Source: Trachythela sp. YZ-2020
Taxonomy: Eukaryota; Cnidaria; Anthozoa; Malacalcyonacea; Clavulariidae
Assembly (NCBI GenBank): GCA_016169945.1
Contig: JADLSH010000254.1
Coordinates: forward strand, 496,001 to 560,000
Length of the DNA stretch: 64,000 bases
Direction: 5' to 3'
Part shown: positions 21,254 to 33,037 of the stretch, piece after piece
How positions within the stretch are numbered: position 1 is the first letter of the stretch
Layout: each line of letters opens with the position of its first letter
Position numbers and translations under genes: made by a program
Notes under the pieces: generated by a model
What the model was told of the DNA's origin: nothing
The model's database searches: none
Seen by the model: only the letters and a program-made list of their open reading frames with translations

Positions 21254-24200
21254 TCGGGTACTGCCAGTTAATGGGTTAATAAAACTATCTGCCAATAAAT
21301 AGACTTTCGAATATGAATATGATAGTCTGGCTTGGAGATGTACGCTTAGTGTACCTATTTTTAAATAAATATAACGCTAAACTTACATTTCCCAGATAAG
21401 GTCCATAAGCAAACTCACTGGGTATACCACCATGCTTCAGTACCCATTGATAAGCACGATATTCTTCACCGCCGTTACAGGCATTATTACCAAAACCCCA
21501 AGAACAGTCTACTAGAGCCTGCTGGGACAGACGAATCCTGTTTCCAGTCTGGGAAAGCAAAAAAAACAAAAAATATATAATTGGAAAAGTAGAGGAAGCA
21601 TAATATTCAATGCCGTATAAACTAGTATTTTCTTAAATTAGTTATTGTCTCTTTTTCATGAGGAGCGGCAAAACAAACCAGAAACTCACATGTAAAAACA
21701 ATGCTCCTTCCATCGCACCAGTTGCCCCAAATGACCAGCATGAACCACAGATAGCCTGATCTTTCACTGGAGTTACAGCACCTTTCAGACGCCAATCAAT
21801 AAAGTCTGGTACATCATCAACCATAACACTTGGATTAAATGGTCTGCCTCCGTTGTAGCCTGTTGTGCGTTGTCGACCTCGTAGCATACTGAACTCCTCA
21901 TCATGACGGTCTGCTAAATGGTTGATTTTCAAACGGTAGCCGAGGTTTTGACGATTCTTGGCGTGGATGTATCTTAGTAACATAAAAAGAAAATGAATCT
22001 TAAAACATGTAAGCGAATCACCTCTTGTGTCGTCAACGGCTGGTTTTATATCTTCTCCGGAGGTTTGATTCCTGCCAGGGGGCCTATAGTAGTATAGTTG
22101 CATTTTTTACAACTGTCCCTGGTTAGGTCTAAAAGTATGCATATAATTTTCGCTCGACGTTTCCATCTACAAACACCTTAATCAGCTTTCAGTTCTTATA
22201 TCTTCCTATTTGACTTCTCTAATTGCTCAATCCAAGACAATTATGCTTAATGAATGATAATACAGAACTTTACTAAGCTGCAGTCGCCGAGTGTATAACT
22301 ATAACTTTATTTTTACTGGATGACTCTATCATTTCTATGAACTGTTCTCTCTAGAGGTCCAATAAGGGCAATCCATAATTGGCCCAGTATTACTGCTGGA
22401 GGAAACCGGATAATATCATTTACCTCAGATTTTGTCTAAAGTGTCCCTTCCTACGTTCAAATTCAGACTTATCTTGATCATGAACATAATCTCTAGGATA
22501 TTGTTTCAAGAAATCTTTAAACACGTGATGAACCCTGTCTTCATCTTCGGGTCCAAAGTAATCTCTCATTGGGTTTGCCAATACTGCGGACTCAGCACCT
22601 GGTCCTGGGAATCCGTGGCAGTCCATACCTGAGAGAAAATGTAATTAAAAATAATGTTTGATTTATGTGAACGTTTTTCAAATTATTCATCATATGACAG
22701 GCTACGTTCAATGCGTTGGTGACACAGTTGTTAGTGCATGTATCTTTCACCTCGGGTTCAAATTCTACGATATTTCTCATCTCTCATTAACTCTTACCAA
22801 TTTTGAGCTGGTTCAAATTTTGACGAGAGTTCTTCCTCATTTGACCGGTACGCGTGGTAATATCCAGTCAACTCTCATGCAACTCTTGTTCTCGTTTGAC
22901 CGGGGTATGAGAGTTGATGAAACTCTCAAGTAAACTCTCGCTTGCTAACTCTCATCAACTCTCATACTCGTTTGCGGACCAGTCTTTATACTCCTGGGAT
23001 GACCGGCAGTTGTGATAGATAGCTACCGCGTCATCCCTATTGCATCATGATTCATATTTCGTGTGCACGCTTGCACATCGTGTCCGACCATAGCAAATGT
23101 TAGTGGTTATGCCACAGACGAGGTCCCCTATACACTTACTGTAATTCTTTGATTTATATATTATATAATATTATCTTTGTAATGTTTAAATATCTATAAT
23201 CAAGAAAGATTGATTAAGAACGATACCTTTAGGAATTTGAAATGTTTCTTCCGAAGGCACTCCATTATCAAAATATGTATATAACACCTCGTATTTATCA
23301 TAATGTGAGCCCAGTAATGTGTCATAACCCAACATCTCATAACGCTTGGGAACTTTGTTTTCTTGATCTACTGTTAGAGTATAGATGTTCACTTTCTTTC
23401 CAATGGTAGCCTTCAGTCGGAAGTTGTAGCATGGAATTCCTTCAAAATCTTCTGTTCCTATATACTGAGGAATTAAAGGAGGCATCTGTAGGTGGATTCG
23501 ATTTCTGATTTAAGCGTTTTAACGCCTGTATTCTAAAAGCCCACTCGCACTCAAAGAGTGGAGGTTCAATCTAAGCTTCCCTTGAGTGTCAGTGCTATTT
23601 TTGAATAGCTGGAGGATGTGTACTCACATAGTATGGTACGGCACTAACCCTCCAGCTTTTCAAAAACAGCACTGACACTCAAGCCAAGCTCAGATTGGGA
23701 GTGGGAGTGAGTGTGAGTGTGCATGAGGGTGAGTGGGAGTGTGCATGAGGGTGAGTGGGAGTGTGCATGAGGGTGTGCATGAGGGTGAGTGTGAGTGTGA
23801 GTGTGAGTGGGGTGGGAATGGGAGTGGGAGTGGGAGTGGGAGTGGGAGTGGGAGTGGGAGTGGGAGTGGGAGTGGGAGTAGGAGTAGGAGCGGGAGTGGG
23901 TGTGAGTGCAAGTGGGAGTGGGGGTGTGCATGAGGGTGAGTGGGAGTGGGAGTGTGAGTGTGAGCTGAACTTGTCACCATGTGTTATTAGAGTGAGAAAA
24001 TAATGTCGACGTCTGAATTCTTTTCATTATATCGGTGTGTTACATATGGAGGTAGTTTTAAAGTGTAAATATTATCTAGCGAAAAATGCAAGTATTGATA
24101 TTCATTGTAAATTTTAACACAACGTAATTCAGCTTTTGGTTGTAATGTTGGTTCTTAATAAAACTATTATTATAAATAAGTACAATCGATAGAGGTGGTT

Positions 24201-25654
24201 CAATTTGTTTCCTTCTTTAAGTGTGACCATTTCTGAAGTCGATGTAGTAATGTTAAGACAAAACAAACATGACTAGTTTCATTACAAGTGAAGAAATGCA
24301 ATACCTCAAAAGCAGTGAGGTTTGACGGCAAAACAGACTGCGGTTGAACTGTACCGTCAATCTCAAAACACGTTTTTTCATCCATAACCTCTTCTGTCGT
24401 CCATGGTGATATTAAATATGATTTACTCTCCGAGCCAAGTTGGTATGTTTTGTCCATTCCTAATAAAATACAGCTTAGTTTTATTTAAGGATCATTACCG
24501 GGCCCTGTTATAGTGTTTATGGCTGCCGGCAGTGGTTAGTCTATGTGTCTTTCACCTCTGTGACCGGGCTTTGATTCCTGCAATATGCAGTTGTCTGTCA
24601 GTCTGATTATACACCTCAGGTTCTCTCCGGTTAAATTCTGCATGTAGTATCCTGTCCTATATAAAGCTTGAACGTCTGTTCGACCCGACAGCTACGAACT
24701 TTAAATTAGGTCTTTAAAACTTTGAACAAAAATACGAACAAATCTATTTGAATTCTTTGAATACAATCTCTATCTATTTAACATTTTGAGCGAAGTTTCC
24801 AATTACTTTAAATTTAAAAGTAATTGGAAACTTTTCCTTTTAATCCAATATAATAGTAACTTGGAGAAAAATGTCCGATATGTCGTGGATCACGTTCGGA
24901 TTACTTGCGCTGTGCAAATGTCAAGTGATGATGTAATCCAAACGTCATGTTTGTTGACTTTGTTGTTTAAAAATTTCGTAACTAATTGTCTAATGATGTT
25001 TAAAAACGTATTGTTTGTGTTCATTTAATGGCAAGTATTTGGATTCCATCAAAAATTCTTATGCACATTTTACAGTAGGGCGATAGGGTTTAATTATGCA
25101 ATGGTATTTAAATATAAGAACTCGATATATCAGGTAGCAGGTATATGCAATAAGTATCGTAAATATTGTATTATGCTACTACATATTGGAACCGATTGCC
25201 TGCCAATGATTTTGGACATAAATGACTAAGCGAGCTCAAAACAAACCAAACTATTATTCCAACTTTGCTTCGTCTTCTACAATTGTCAATAATCAAGAAT
25301 ACGCAAAATATTCAAATTGTGTTGAATCGCGGAAAATATTCTAATGTACCAATTTCGGTAGACATTGCAATGATGTTAAAACGCACAGAGTCCAATTATT
25401 TTCAAGAACGCATCACATTCTAAAGACTTACCACTGTAATAATCAATACGACTGCGTCGGTTTGGACCATCATACCATGCGTCAAAAGGTTCGCCTATTT
25501 CAGCATAAGGTAGATTAATGATGCCTTTTGCTATATACGAAGCAGGCCATACTGGTGGTTCAGGGTCACGAAGTCTCCAGGCATCCACACATAACATGGA
25601 AAGGAAACATAGAGTAAGGACAACACGTAGCGCCATGTTTTGATCTTGTTTCAT
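20176..25654 (-). CDS. 26/29-kDa-type digestive cysteine protease precursor (papain family C1), 554 aa
   Basis: Eight exons: 25432-25654, 24305-24459, 23227-23485, 22424-22628, 21690-21972, 21387-21548, 20945-21134, 20176-20363; total 1665 nt, every junction in phase. A signal peptide is visible after the second Met ([19 protein letters not shown]). Residues 40-220 match the N-terminal 26-kDa-like region ([46 protein letters not shown]). The I29 prodomain has the [18 protein letters not shown] helix. The papain core has Gln-Cys as [14 protein letters not shown], His in [11 protein letters not shown] and Asn in [11 protein letters not shown], so the catalytic set is complete. The family includes the insect 26/29-kDa proteinase and Dictyostelium CfaD, secreted or lysosomal proteases. 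A second version of the last exon lies 0.8 kb downstream. Confidence 0.88.
20561..20775. repeat. (AGCTC)43 uninterrupted microsatellite
   Basis: 43 perfect AGCTC units with no change, at the end of the second segmental copy and inside the last intron of the protease gene. All three plus frames stay open here, giving a false Ser/Ala/Gln/Leu reading frame. Confidence 0.95.
22781..22990. mobile_element. MITE of the GAGAGTTGATGA family
   Basis: It shares a long core (GGTTCAAATTTTGACGAGAG, CCGGTACGCGTGGTAATATC) with 34870-35000 and the GAGAGTTGATGA end motifs with 12345-12526. It lies in the intron between protease exons 3 and 4. Confidence 0.6.
23566..23964. repeat. Inverted repeat next to a (GGAGTG)n minisatellite
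   Basis: CTTGAGTGTCAGTGCTATTT at 23581 pairs with its near-complement at 23650-23683, giving arms of about 45 bp around a 35-bp loop. From 23693 to 23964 a GGAGTG/GTGAGT array follows with GCATGAGGGT interruptions. The whole lies in the intron between protease exons 2 and 3. The His/Ser and Gly/Ser reading frames here are artefacts. Confidence 0.85.
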
Positions 25655-27664
25655 CGAAACTCAAATTTAGAATGAGTTATGGTGTTTAGTTTCAGCTCGT
25701 GACATGTCCAGGCAGGCAAACGACAGACAATAGCTCACAAGGATGTCACATGAATTGGGCAAAGAATTTGTTTACTGTGGTCAAATTAAGTCCTAGTTGT
25801 TTTGTTTTTGGGGAAACACCACGTTTATTTAAGGCCATTTTACACGAGACAATTTTTGCTGCAACTTGCAACGCAATTTCGGACACAGAGCGATGTTATG
25901 TAAAAAGTATATTCGCAGAGAAATTGTGAACATGAATTTCGTTTTACTTTAATTTGCAGACATTTTTCTTGCTTAATTAACATTCCCGGAAGGTAACGAA
26001 AAAATGAATGAGAATAATAACGTGATACAATATGATGTGAATTAAACAAGATGAGTTTTTGACACTGTATGTTTTCGACGACTTTATCACATAAGACAGA
26101 AATCGGCTTTTTTCAAAGTCATCATACATTCCATCTTAAGGTAGACGAGGACAGCTGCATTTCATTCTGCACTGTTCAAGATGGCTTCTTCTTTAGAATC
26201 CAATTTTTCATTGTGGATTATGTGAATTGAAAATTGGAAAAAGAATGTTTTTTTGTCATTATTTTTGGGTTACTTTCCACATTAACAACCACATGCAATT
26301 AAACTGCACAGAGGTCTAGTAGACTCTTTAATCCTTACAGTCATAACCTCATTTCTAATAACACTAATTCTAACCCAAATTCTAACCTTAACTGATTCTA
26401 CCCCTTATTCTATTAACTGATCCTAACCACTGACCTATGCTAACCCTGATCCTTAAGCTAATCATAACCCTAATCAGCCCTAATCATAATCCCAATTCTC
26501 ACCCTAATCTTAACCCTAAATCTTACTCTGATCCTAACCGTAATAGTCTAATCCCATTGCATAACTCCTACGCAGGACATGTCCATTGATTAAGGACACG
26601 AAGGTAAGACGATCACTCTATCTTTCGTTGGTAAAGTGCCATCTTAATTATGCTACTGAAGTCTGGTCTCCGGCACATATTTCTCTTAAACTCAAGATCG
26701 AATCCGTGCAAAGAAGAGCGACAAGATGGATCCTGCAGCAAAGAAAAGGAGAGCAATCATACAAGGATCGGCTTGTAACCTTAACTCTTCTGCCACTGTG
26801 CTATGATAGGGAAATAAAGGATTTGGTATTGTTTTACAAGGCTTTGTACGGACACATTAATTTAGATATATCCAACTTTGTTTCTTCGGTCACGAATGGT
26901 CGCACCAGGTCAAGTAATGCGAGAACGTTGAAAACACCATACTGTCGAACCAGTACGTTCCAGTCGTCGTATTTTAACCGCATAGTCAAACTCTGGAACA
27001 AAATTATTCTGGCTGCTCCTCCGAATAGCTTTTCTAATCTATCGCTGTTCAAAAAGTTCATAACGGACAGATATAAATTGGAGATGAACAGAACATTTGA
27101 TTTGACGATGCCTTGCACATGGTCTCTTGTGCGTGACTGCTCTTGCCATAGGCAATTGAGTAAAGTTTGAAGTAGAGCGTGAAATAAAGGCGAGTGATGA
27201 TGTTTCGCAAAAGCATTGTTATTGTCTCTATTTGCTTGTGAACCTGTGTTTTAATTCTATTATTCATCATTCGCTTTTATTTGACTTTTCTGCTTTTTTT
27301 ATTTACTATAAGTACAATTATAACATAATATGTTATATATAGTTTGTTTATATATTTTTATATATATAAACCATAGTTAGACATAGCATTATTAATAGTA
27401 AGGAAGATGCCTTGCATGGGACGAACTATCGTCTCGTTCGCATCTTTCCTTTTGGGCCACCTACTTTCACTATTATTGTAAATATTTCAGTTGTTATGGT
27501 TCCAATAAAGTTGTTAAAATAAAATAAAAAATAAATATAAATGAATTTGCAGCGTAAGCATTTTTTCCAGATGACGTCATATCGTACAATGGAGCAACAA
27601 GGAAGTCTGGGGCAAAGCATGTGTTTTGATGACGTAATATTTATTATTGTGTCATAACAACAAG
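25655..27664. other. Intergenic region with degenerate telomere-like tract and LINE remnant
   Basis: Between the protease start and the OSER1 start. From about 26325 to 26560 there are many CCTAA-type words (AACCCTAATC, ATCCTAACC), a decayed C-strand telomere-like tract. 26586-27170 is a LINE reverse transcriptase end. 27420-27540 ends in an A-rich stretch that may be its 3' UTR. The part 25655-26320 shows nothing I can name. Confidence 0.5.
26586..27170 (+). pseudogene. LINE ORF2 C-terminal fragment
   Basis: The frame starts VRRSLYLSLVKCHLNYATEVW and continues with QRRATRWIL and LPLCYDREIKDLVLFYKAL, the standard post-palm region of CR1/jockey-type non-LTR reverse transcriptases (LxYxxxVWSP, Q-RRAxR). 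Neither the endonuclease nor the catalytic FADD motif is present, so this is a 5'-truncated copy. It ends CSCHRQLSKV before an AT-rich 3' region. Confidence 0.75.
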
Positions 27665-28713
27665 ATGGCGACTTCGTCGGACTGTTGTGAAAATTCATCG
27701 CAAACAAACGACGATTTCGAGACGAAAGAAAGCGATACAGAACTTCAAAATATTTTCAGAAAGTTGAGAGTTAATCATAGAACGTAAGTAACTATTAAAA
27801 TTTATGTTTTTGTGTTTATTTATGTCAAAAATAAGGTATCTTTTTCATACCATAATTGACTGTTTTTTGTAATAATTGTCTACATGGATATTGTGAAAAT
27901 TTATATTCAGGAAGTATCTGTGACCAAAATATTGTTTTAATTCTTGCATAAGTAATATATATGACTAGTTCTGTTGGTTTTGTGTTTATATTCAGAAAAT
28001 GTTTATTATTCATCATAATATACAGAGATTTCCGTCAGAACACAACAGAACAGGCAAATACTGTCATTTGCAACTTTATAGGGTGAACCTATGGGTGAAC
28101 ATTAATTCAAAATATTCATTAGAGCTTTATGTGACAATACTTTTATCTGTCTCTGTTCATTCACATGAAAACAAAAGTAATTTCCAAAAAGAAAATGTCA
28201 GGTTTTAAAATGAAAAAGGAGAATTCCTTTTCAGGGCATGAGGAAAGTGTGAGGTCTATTAAGTTGCATGATAACTCTCAATAACTTTATTGCAGATTTA
28301 AGGAAATGCGAATTCAAACAAGAAAAGTAAAGACAACAAAATTACGGCCCAAAAATTCTGGACGTTTGCCTGAAAAGCACAAACGAAGGAAGATTTTAAA
28401 AGATCCAACTTTCATTTTCACAAGTACACTTAAAAAAACTAAAGATAAAACAGACCTAAACTTATGTGTAAAAGATCTGAAGGACTCGTTACCGCAAAGC
28501 GAACTACAGAGAAATTTGTGTATTTCAGCCGTAAATGGTGGTCAACATCGTGTACAGGGCTGTGGAGAACAGTTTAGAAACGGAGCAAATGTGAAAGTCA
28601 CAGACTCTTTAAACATGGACGACACAACACCTGAGGAACTAGCGGCGTATTTTGATCAGTTGTTACATATTCCTAAACCAATGTCACAGATGGCTGAAAT
28701 GATGTACACATGA
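27665..28713 (+). CDS. OSER1: OSER1 (oxidative stress-responsive serine-rich protein 1) homologue, 178 aa
   Basis: Two exons, 27665-27783 and 28296-28713 (119 + 418 nt, in phase). The N-terminus has TELQNIFRKLRVN, like LQTAFKKLRVD of human OSER1. The C-terminus reads FDQLLHIPKPMSQMAEMMYT, nearly the human YLYIPKKMSHMAEMMYT end. Between them is a basic stretch (RKVKTTKLRPKN, KHKRRKIL) and DDTTPEELAAY preceding the tail. Human OSER1 is longer (292 aa) with a Ser-rich middle that is mostly missing here. The family is linked to oxidative-stress response and FOXO-dependent lifespan; its molecular action is not settled. The gene converges on TMEM65. A further spliced 3' exon near 29200 (acceptor TTTTCAG at about 29194) is possible but not needed. 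Confidence 0.85.
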
Positions 28714-29368
28714 GCGTAGTAACTGGGTATTGCGGAGTTTCAGTCCAGGATATACCGTTAATAGAGGATAGATTGAGTGTGGTACAAGAGTTTTATCAAG
28801 CTGTGATCAGAACATCGAGTTGAAAAGCTTTTTGTGCCCCATAACTTTAATTGGCAACCACACCCATGCAGAGGGCATTCGTTGCTTTATTGGTTCAATA
28901 GGCCAGTGTGATATATGATGCACTTCATTTCATTACTATAAATTGTGTGAAATGGTTTTGCCACTTGACCAAAACATTACCAATTGACCATTATAACGTT
29001 AACACATTTGACCAAGATGTATATAGAATCAAGGAAAATCTTACAGAACCTTGAAAAACTAAATAGGCACCAATAATCATCTTGTTGATATTTATAATAA
29101 TAATATTTTTCTACATTATGTATATATATATATATATACATACAGTTTTCAAAATAATTATTCAAATGCTAATACATTGAGTTAAAATTGTCTTTTCAGG
29201 AATGGCATGGCTCACTGGGAATGGGATATCAGAAGTTTTCCCTGTGGCCCCCAGTATTTGGACAAGAAGTGGCACCTAAGGTGGACCCATTAAGTATCAT
29301 TTCTCCAGAGAGCCACATCACCCCCATGTCTTAATTAATTAATAAAAATTTATGACTATAAGTTTAAG
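28714..29368. other. Convergent intergenic region OSER1 / TMEM65
   Basis: Mostly AT-rich, with an (AT)n stretch at about 29117-29139 and a possible AATAAA at 29339-29344 for OSER1. It probably contains both 3' UTRs. No gene seen. Confidence 0.4.
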
Positions 29369-32300
29369 TCAAGTCTCATTGGATTCATCTGGTAGTTCTG
29401 TTCTGTCATTGTCAGGTTCTTTATAAAACAGAAGTGGAAACATGCCTAAAATGCAACCTATGACTATGCCAATACCACGACCCTGCAAAGACAAAATATC
29501 ACATTGTTTAGACGGATAATCAGTGGCGGACACCAGGGGGGGGGCGACCGCCCCACCCTATCATTTTTTTAAACCTTTGAATGATGGCAGATTAACTGTG
29601 TAACAAAGCTGTATCTATGATTTTACAACCACGTAAGCCTTGATAGGCTTTAATTTAAGTAAATTTGCATAAAACTTAAGCCAAAAGGTTCTGAGACCTA
29701 AGATTTGCAGCAACGAAAGGGTGGTTATATATTGGCAACCTAAGTTCGCACCCCCAATATTTTGCGATGTGTCCTCCACTGCGGAGTTTAGGGGTGGCAC
29801 AGTTGTGGGTCACAAGATTGCTTCCAGTTTGACTCTACCAAACACTGCAGGTTTTCACAGGGATGAGAACTGATAAAAGCTATTTAGTTTAGAGTTTTGA
29901 ATTACATGTAAATTGTTAGTTAACTTTTGGTAATACAGTACGTAGTGATTAATTTACCAAGTTTGTGGCAACCACAGTTCTTGCCATTTGTAGTTGAGAG
30001 GAGTTCATTTGCGGTCCTTCAAAACCAAGTTTAGTAGCTAGCGACTCAACATAACCAGCCAACCTAAACAAATATAAACAATTTTGAGTTTTAATTAATC
30101 ACACTTCAAATCTTATTAGTTCGCCTACTTACCGGAATTCTCTGTCATTTTTATGCCAATATTTAGAACTTATCATTCAATATTATTAAATAGATCTATT
30201 TAAAATTTATATCTATTTTGAAACTCTTCCTTATACAATTGTACATTTTCCTTCATGCAAAAAGGTCTCCAGAGACATAATATACCATGGGGTTAAACTA
30301 TACATACCCTAAGCCAGATACATCTGATACAATATTCCCAAGTGCTGCAGCTAAAAATGATAGATAATTCGACAATGAAGTTAAATACGGTTGTGGTAAT
30401 GTTGGGTAGTAATCAATATTGGTGATAATCTGGTGATAAAGTCTTAAGCCCCGTACAGACGAGCAAGTTTTCCTTGACAAGTTTTATTTGCCTGTGTGTA
30501 CGGTAAAAAATTGACAAGTTTTCCTTGCCAAAAAGCCTTGTTCAAAATCTAGTCATGCCAGCTTTCGAACAAGGGAAATTGTTCGTGTGTACGGCCGACA
30601 AGAAAAACTTGACAAGGAAATGCGCAGTACGCCACTGCACACTTATTTTCGATCTAGTTGAGCGGCCATTGCCACTATAAATATGAAGTATTCACTTGTG
30701 TCGTTAATACACAGGCTCGTAAAACTTGTCAAGGAAAAATTGATGGAAAAAAACTTGTTTGCCGTACACACGAACAAGGAAAACTTGCTCGTCTGTACGG
30801 GGCTTAAGACGGTAGTGATCATTGTGATGAAGTGGGTGATGTTGGTTACCATGGTACTGATGATGTAATTGTTTCTATGGTAACTAAGATAGTATACAGC
30901 GTCACGCCACGAACTTTTTTCTTTGAGGGCAGCGTTTTACTTTAATTGATATAATTTTTGTCAATTGCTAATTTATTAAAAAACATTTTCATAATAATAA
31001 TAATAATATTATTTTTTTTACACAACATAAAGTATCTTTTTGAATTAATAAATGGGGCTTTAAAATTCTGACAAATCATAAATTATTTACATTTTTTTTT
31101 AAGGTCCAAAACTTTTATTTTATGTTTAAAATCACAAAATTTTTTTCAACAATTTAAAAATAAAAACTAAAAAGGACTTTAAAAATTATAAATTTGTTTT
31201 TTTAATTTTTAAAAATTAAAAAAAATTTAATAATCTATTATAAAACAATTATAAAAATACGAATATTTACACTAATATTCGTTCTATTTTTATATATTCA
31301 TAGTGCTGTTTGCAGTTTTTTATTTTAATTTTTTTGGGGGGGCAGCCCCCATGGATAGTGGTGATGCAGGTATTTGGTGATCAGGAAATGTTTGTTATTA
31401 TACTGAATAAAGATGTTGGAGATAAAAAATTGACAAACCAGCCATGGTAGATATTCCAAATGTCACACCAATCTTCAATTCTATATATTCTCCCTAAAAT
31501 ATTTTAACATCAATGTTAAGTCACTCAAAGATTACTTTAGGATTGCATATTCTACCATTATACTTACTGCAATAATCATGACTGCATTATCCAAAAAACC
31601 AAATCCTATGAAAGGAATAGCTGTATGGTATGCAGCTAAAAATTAAAATATGGACAGTGTTAACCCCATTATGTCCAACACTTTCCCTTGATGAGTAAAA
31701 TTGTCTGGCATTAGACAGAGTAAAACAACGAAATAGGGGCACAAGAGTGCATTGCAACTTACTAGGTTAACACGAGAGATGAGCAGATAGTCTGGTTAAC
31801 CCAAGAATCGGGCCAACAGAGTAAAATATACACAAATAAGATATCTACATATTTTGCTTACCTAATTTGAGCTGATTAAATGTCGGAGGTTGCACAGTTT
31901 GTTGGTCTAAAAGAATCGAGGAATCTTTACTTCAATGAAAATATATAATTTTTTGACCAATGCAAATTCTTTTTGTTAGTACAATTAACATATAAAAGGC
32001 AGCCTAGATATTAAAATTAAAGTTCTACATAAGATTTAAAATTAAATCAAAAAGGAAGAAAATGAACAAACTTTAAAACTTCAATACTGTTACTTTTTAA
32101 ATGTTACAATTTGTCAATTTCAGATTTAAATGTTACAATTTCAAATTAAAATGTAACAAATTACAGTAATATGAAACAGCCTCTACAGTCTATAGATAAG
32201 CCCTACAAAAACTAATTGTTTGTATTTCATATCCTTTTGTGTTGACAAATCAGACCCCAAACCTTTATTCGCTGAATTGTATTTTATCAATGCTTCTTCG

Positions 32301-32539
32301 AGAATCGCACGATCAGACTTTCGAAGAGAGGCTACAAACAGCTCGGCATGTTGTGGCGAAGAGACTGCCTTCGGTTGACTATGATGCATCTTTAATTTGC
32401 TGCAACATGTTGAAATTGGACGCACGGACGAATAGGACACGTTACCGGCGATATATAACGTTCTACTATAAAGCTCAGTTGTTTTCTGTTTTGTTCGAAG
32501 CAGTTTTAACAACTCGCGGCACAATTTATTGTGCCTCAT
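29369..32539 (-). CDS. TMEM65: TMEM65 homologue, mitochondrial inner-membrane protein, 235 aa
   Basis: Seven exons: 32263-32539 (ATG 32539), 31862-31906, 31568-31635, 31439-31493, 30308-30350, 29958-30063, 29369-29482; 708 nt, all in phase. Near-identity to vertebrate TMEM65 in AIPFIGFGFLDNAVMIIAG, FGISTMAAALGNIVSDVSGL, GLAGYVESLA and IGCILGMFPLLFY. Three hydrophobic segments are visible. The N-terminus (MRHNKLCRELLKLLRTKQK) is basic and amphipathic, as expected for a mitochondrial presequence, and SDRAILEEALIKYN matches the helix before the core. Human TMEM65 is 240 aa; recent work ties it to mitochondrial sodium-dependent calcium efflux. It shares a 498-bp divergent region with PRIM2 and converges on OSER1. 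Introns hold a TTAA-flanked MITE and a CAGTGG-ended element. Confidence 0.95.
29521..29780. mobile_element. Short MITE with CAGTGGCGGACAC ends
   Basis: CAGTGGCGGACAC at 29521-29533 and its near complement GTGTCCTCCACTG at 29768-29780 (one mismatch) bound a 260-bp element with a G-run just inside the left end. hAT-like termini; no clear 8-bp duplication. It lies in the last intron of TMEM65. Confidence 0.55.
30448..30803. mobile_element. MITE with long inverted ends and TTAA duplication
   Basis: GCCCCGTACAGACGAGCAAG at the left end is matched by its exact complement at the right end; the perfect pairing is about 30 bp and imperfect pairing (ACAAGTTTTTC-type motifs) continues inward. TTAA occurs on both sides (30444-30447 and 30804-30807), the target of piggyBac-type transposases. 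It lies in a TMEM65 intron. Confidence 0.75.
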
Positions 32540-33037
32540 TGCACTTAAATACAGCAATCCAGCTGATTTAATAATTGCTGTTTTCTAAATATGTGTAAGG
32601 AAACCACTTTTCGAGATGTAAACAAAAAAATGGCCCATTTTTGCAATTTTAATTTTTAAATCTGATAAGATGGCATTTAAATGCGTTCGAGCCCGCGAAG
32701 TTTTATAACCACAATAACAAATGGTTTGGTTTTTTTGCTAAAACTTAATACATTTTGGGCAAAGAAGTAATTTAGCTTGTGGACTTATGGCAATAAATTG
32801 GACAGAACTATTTAGAAACATAAAAGTATAAAGTATATAAAAGATTTTAAAAGATGTAGAATTTTTAAGCCATTGTTATTGTCGTGACAACGTGAGCAAT
32901 TTAAGCCTGGAACGAGGTTATATTTTGGCGGGAAGAAGCGGGAAATGATACAATAAATAGAGAAAAGAAAATATAACAGATCAACGAGATTTTTCCTTTA
33001 CTTTGAAGTGTAATTGTTTGGATATAAGCTATTAAAA
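32540..33037. promoter_or_regulatory. Shared divergent promoter region of TMEM65 and PRIM2
   Basis: The two start codons are 498 bp apart and point outward. A TTTGGCGGGAAGAAGCGGGAAA stretch near 32924-32945 contains two GCGGGAA/GGCGGGAA-type E2F-like words, which would fit an S-phase gene such as PRIM2. This is a motif reading only. Confidence 0.45.

Noticed and set aside
23644..23980. His/Ser- or Gly/Ser-repeat proteins on both strands
   Set aside because: Low-complexity translation of the GGAGTG minisatellite inside a protease intron.
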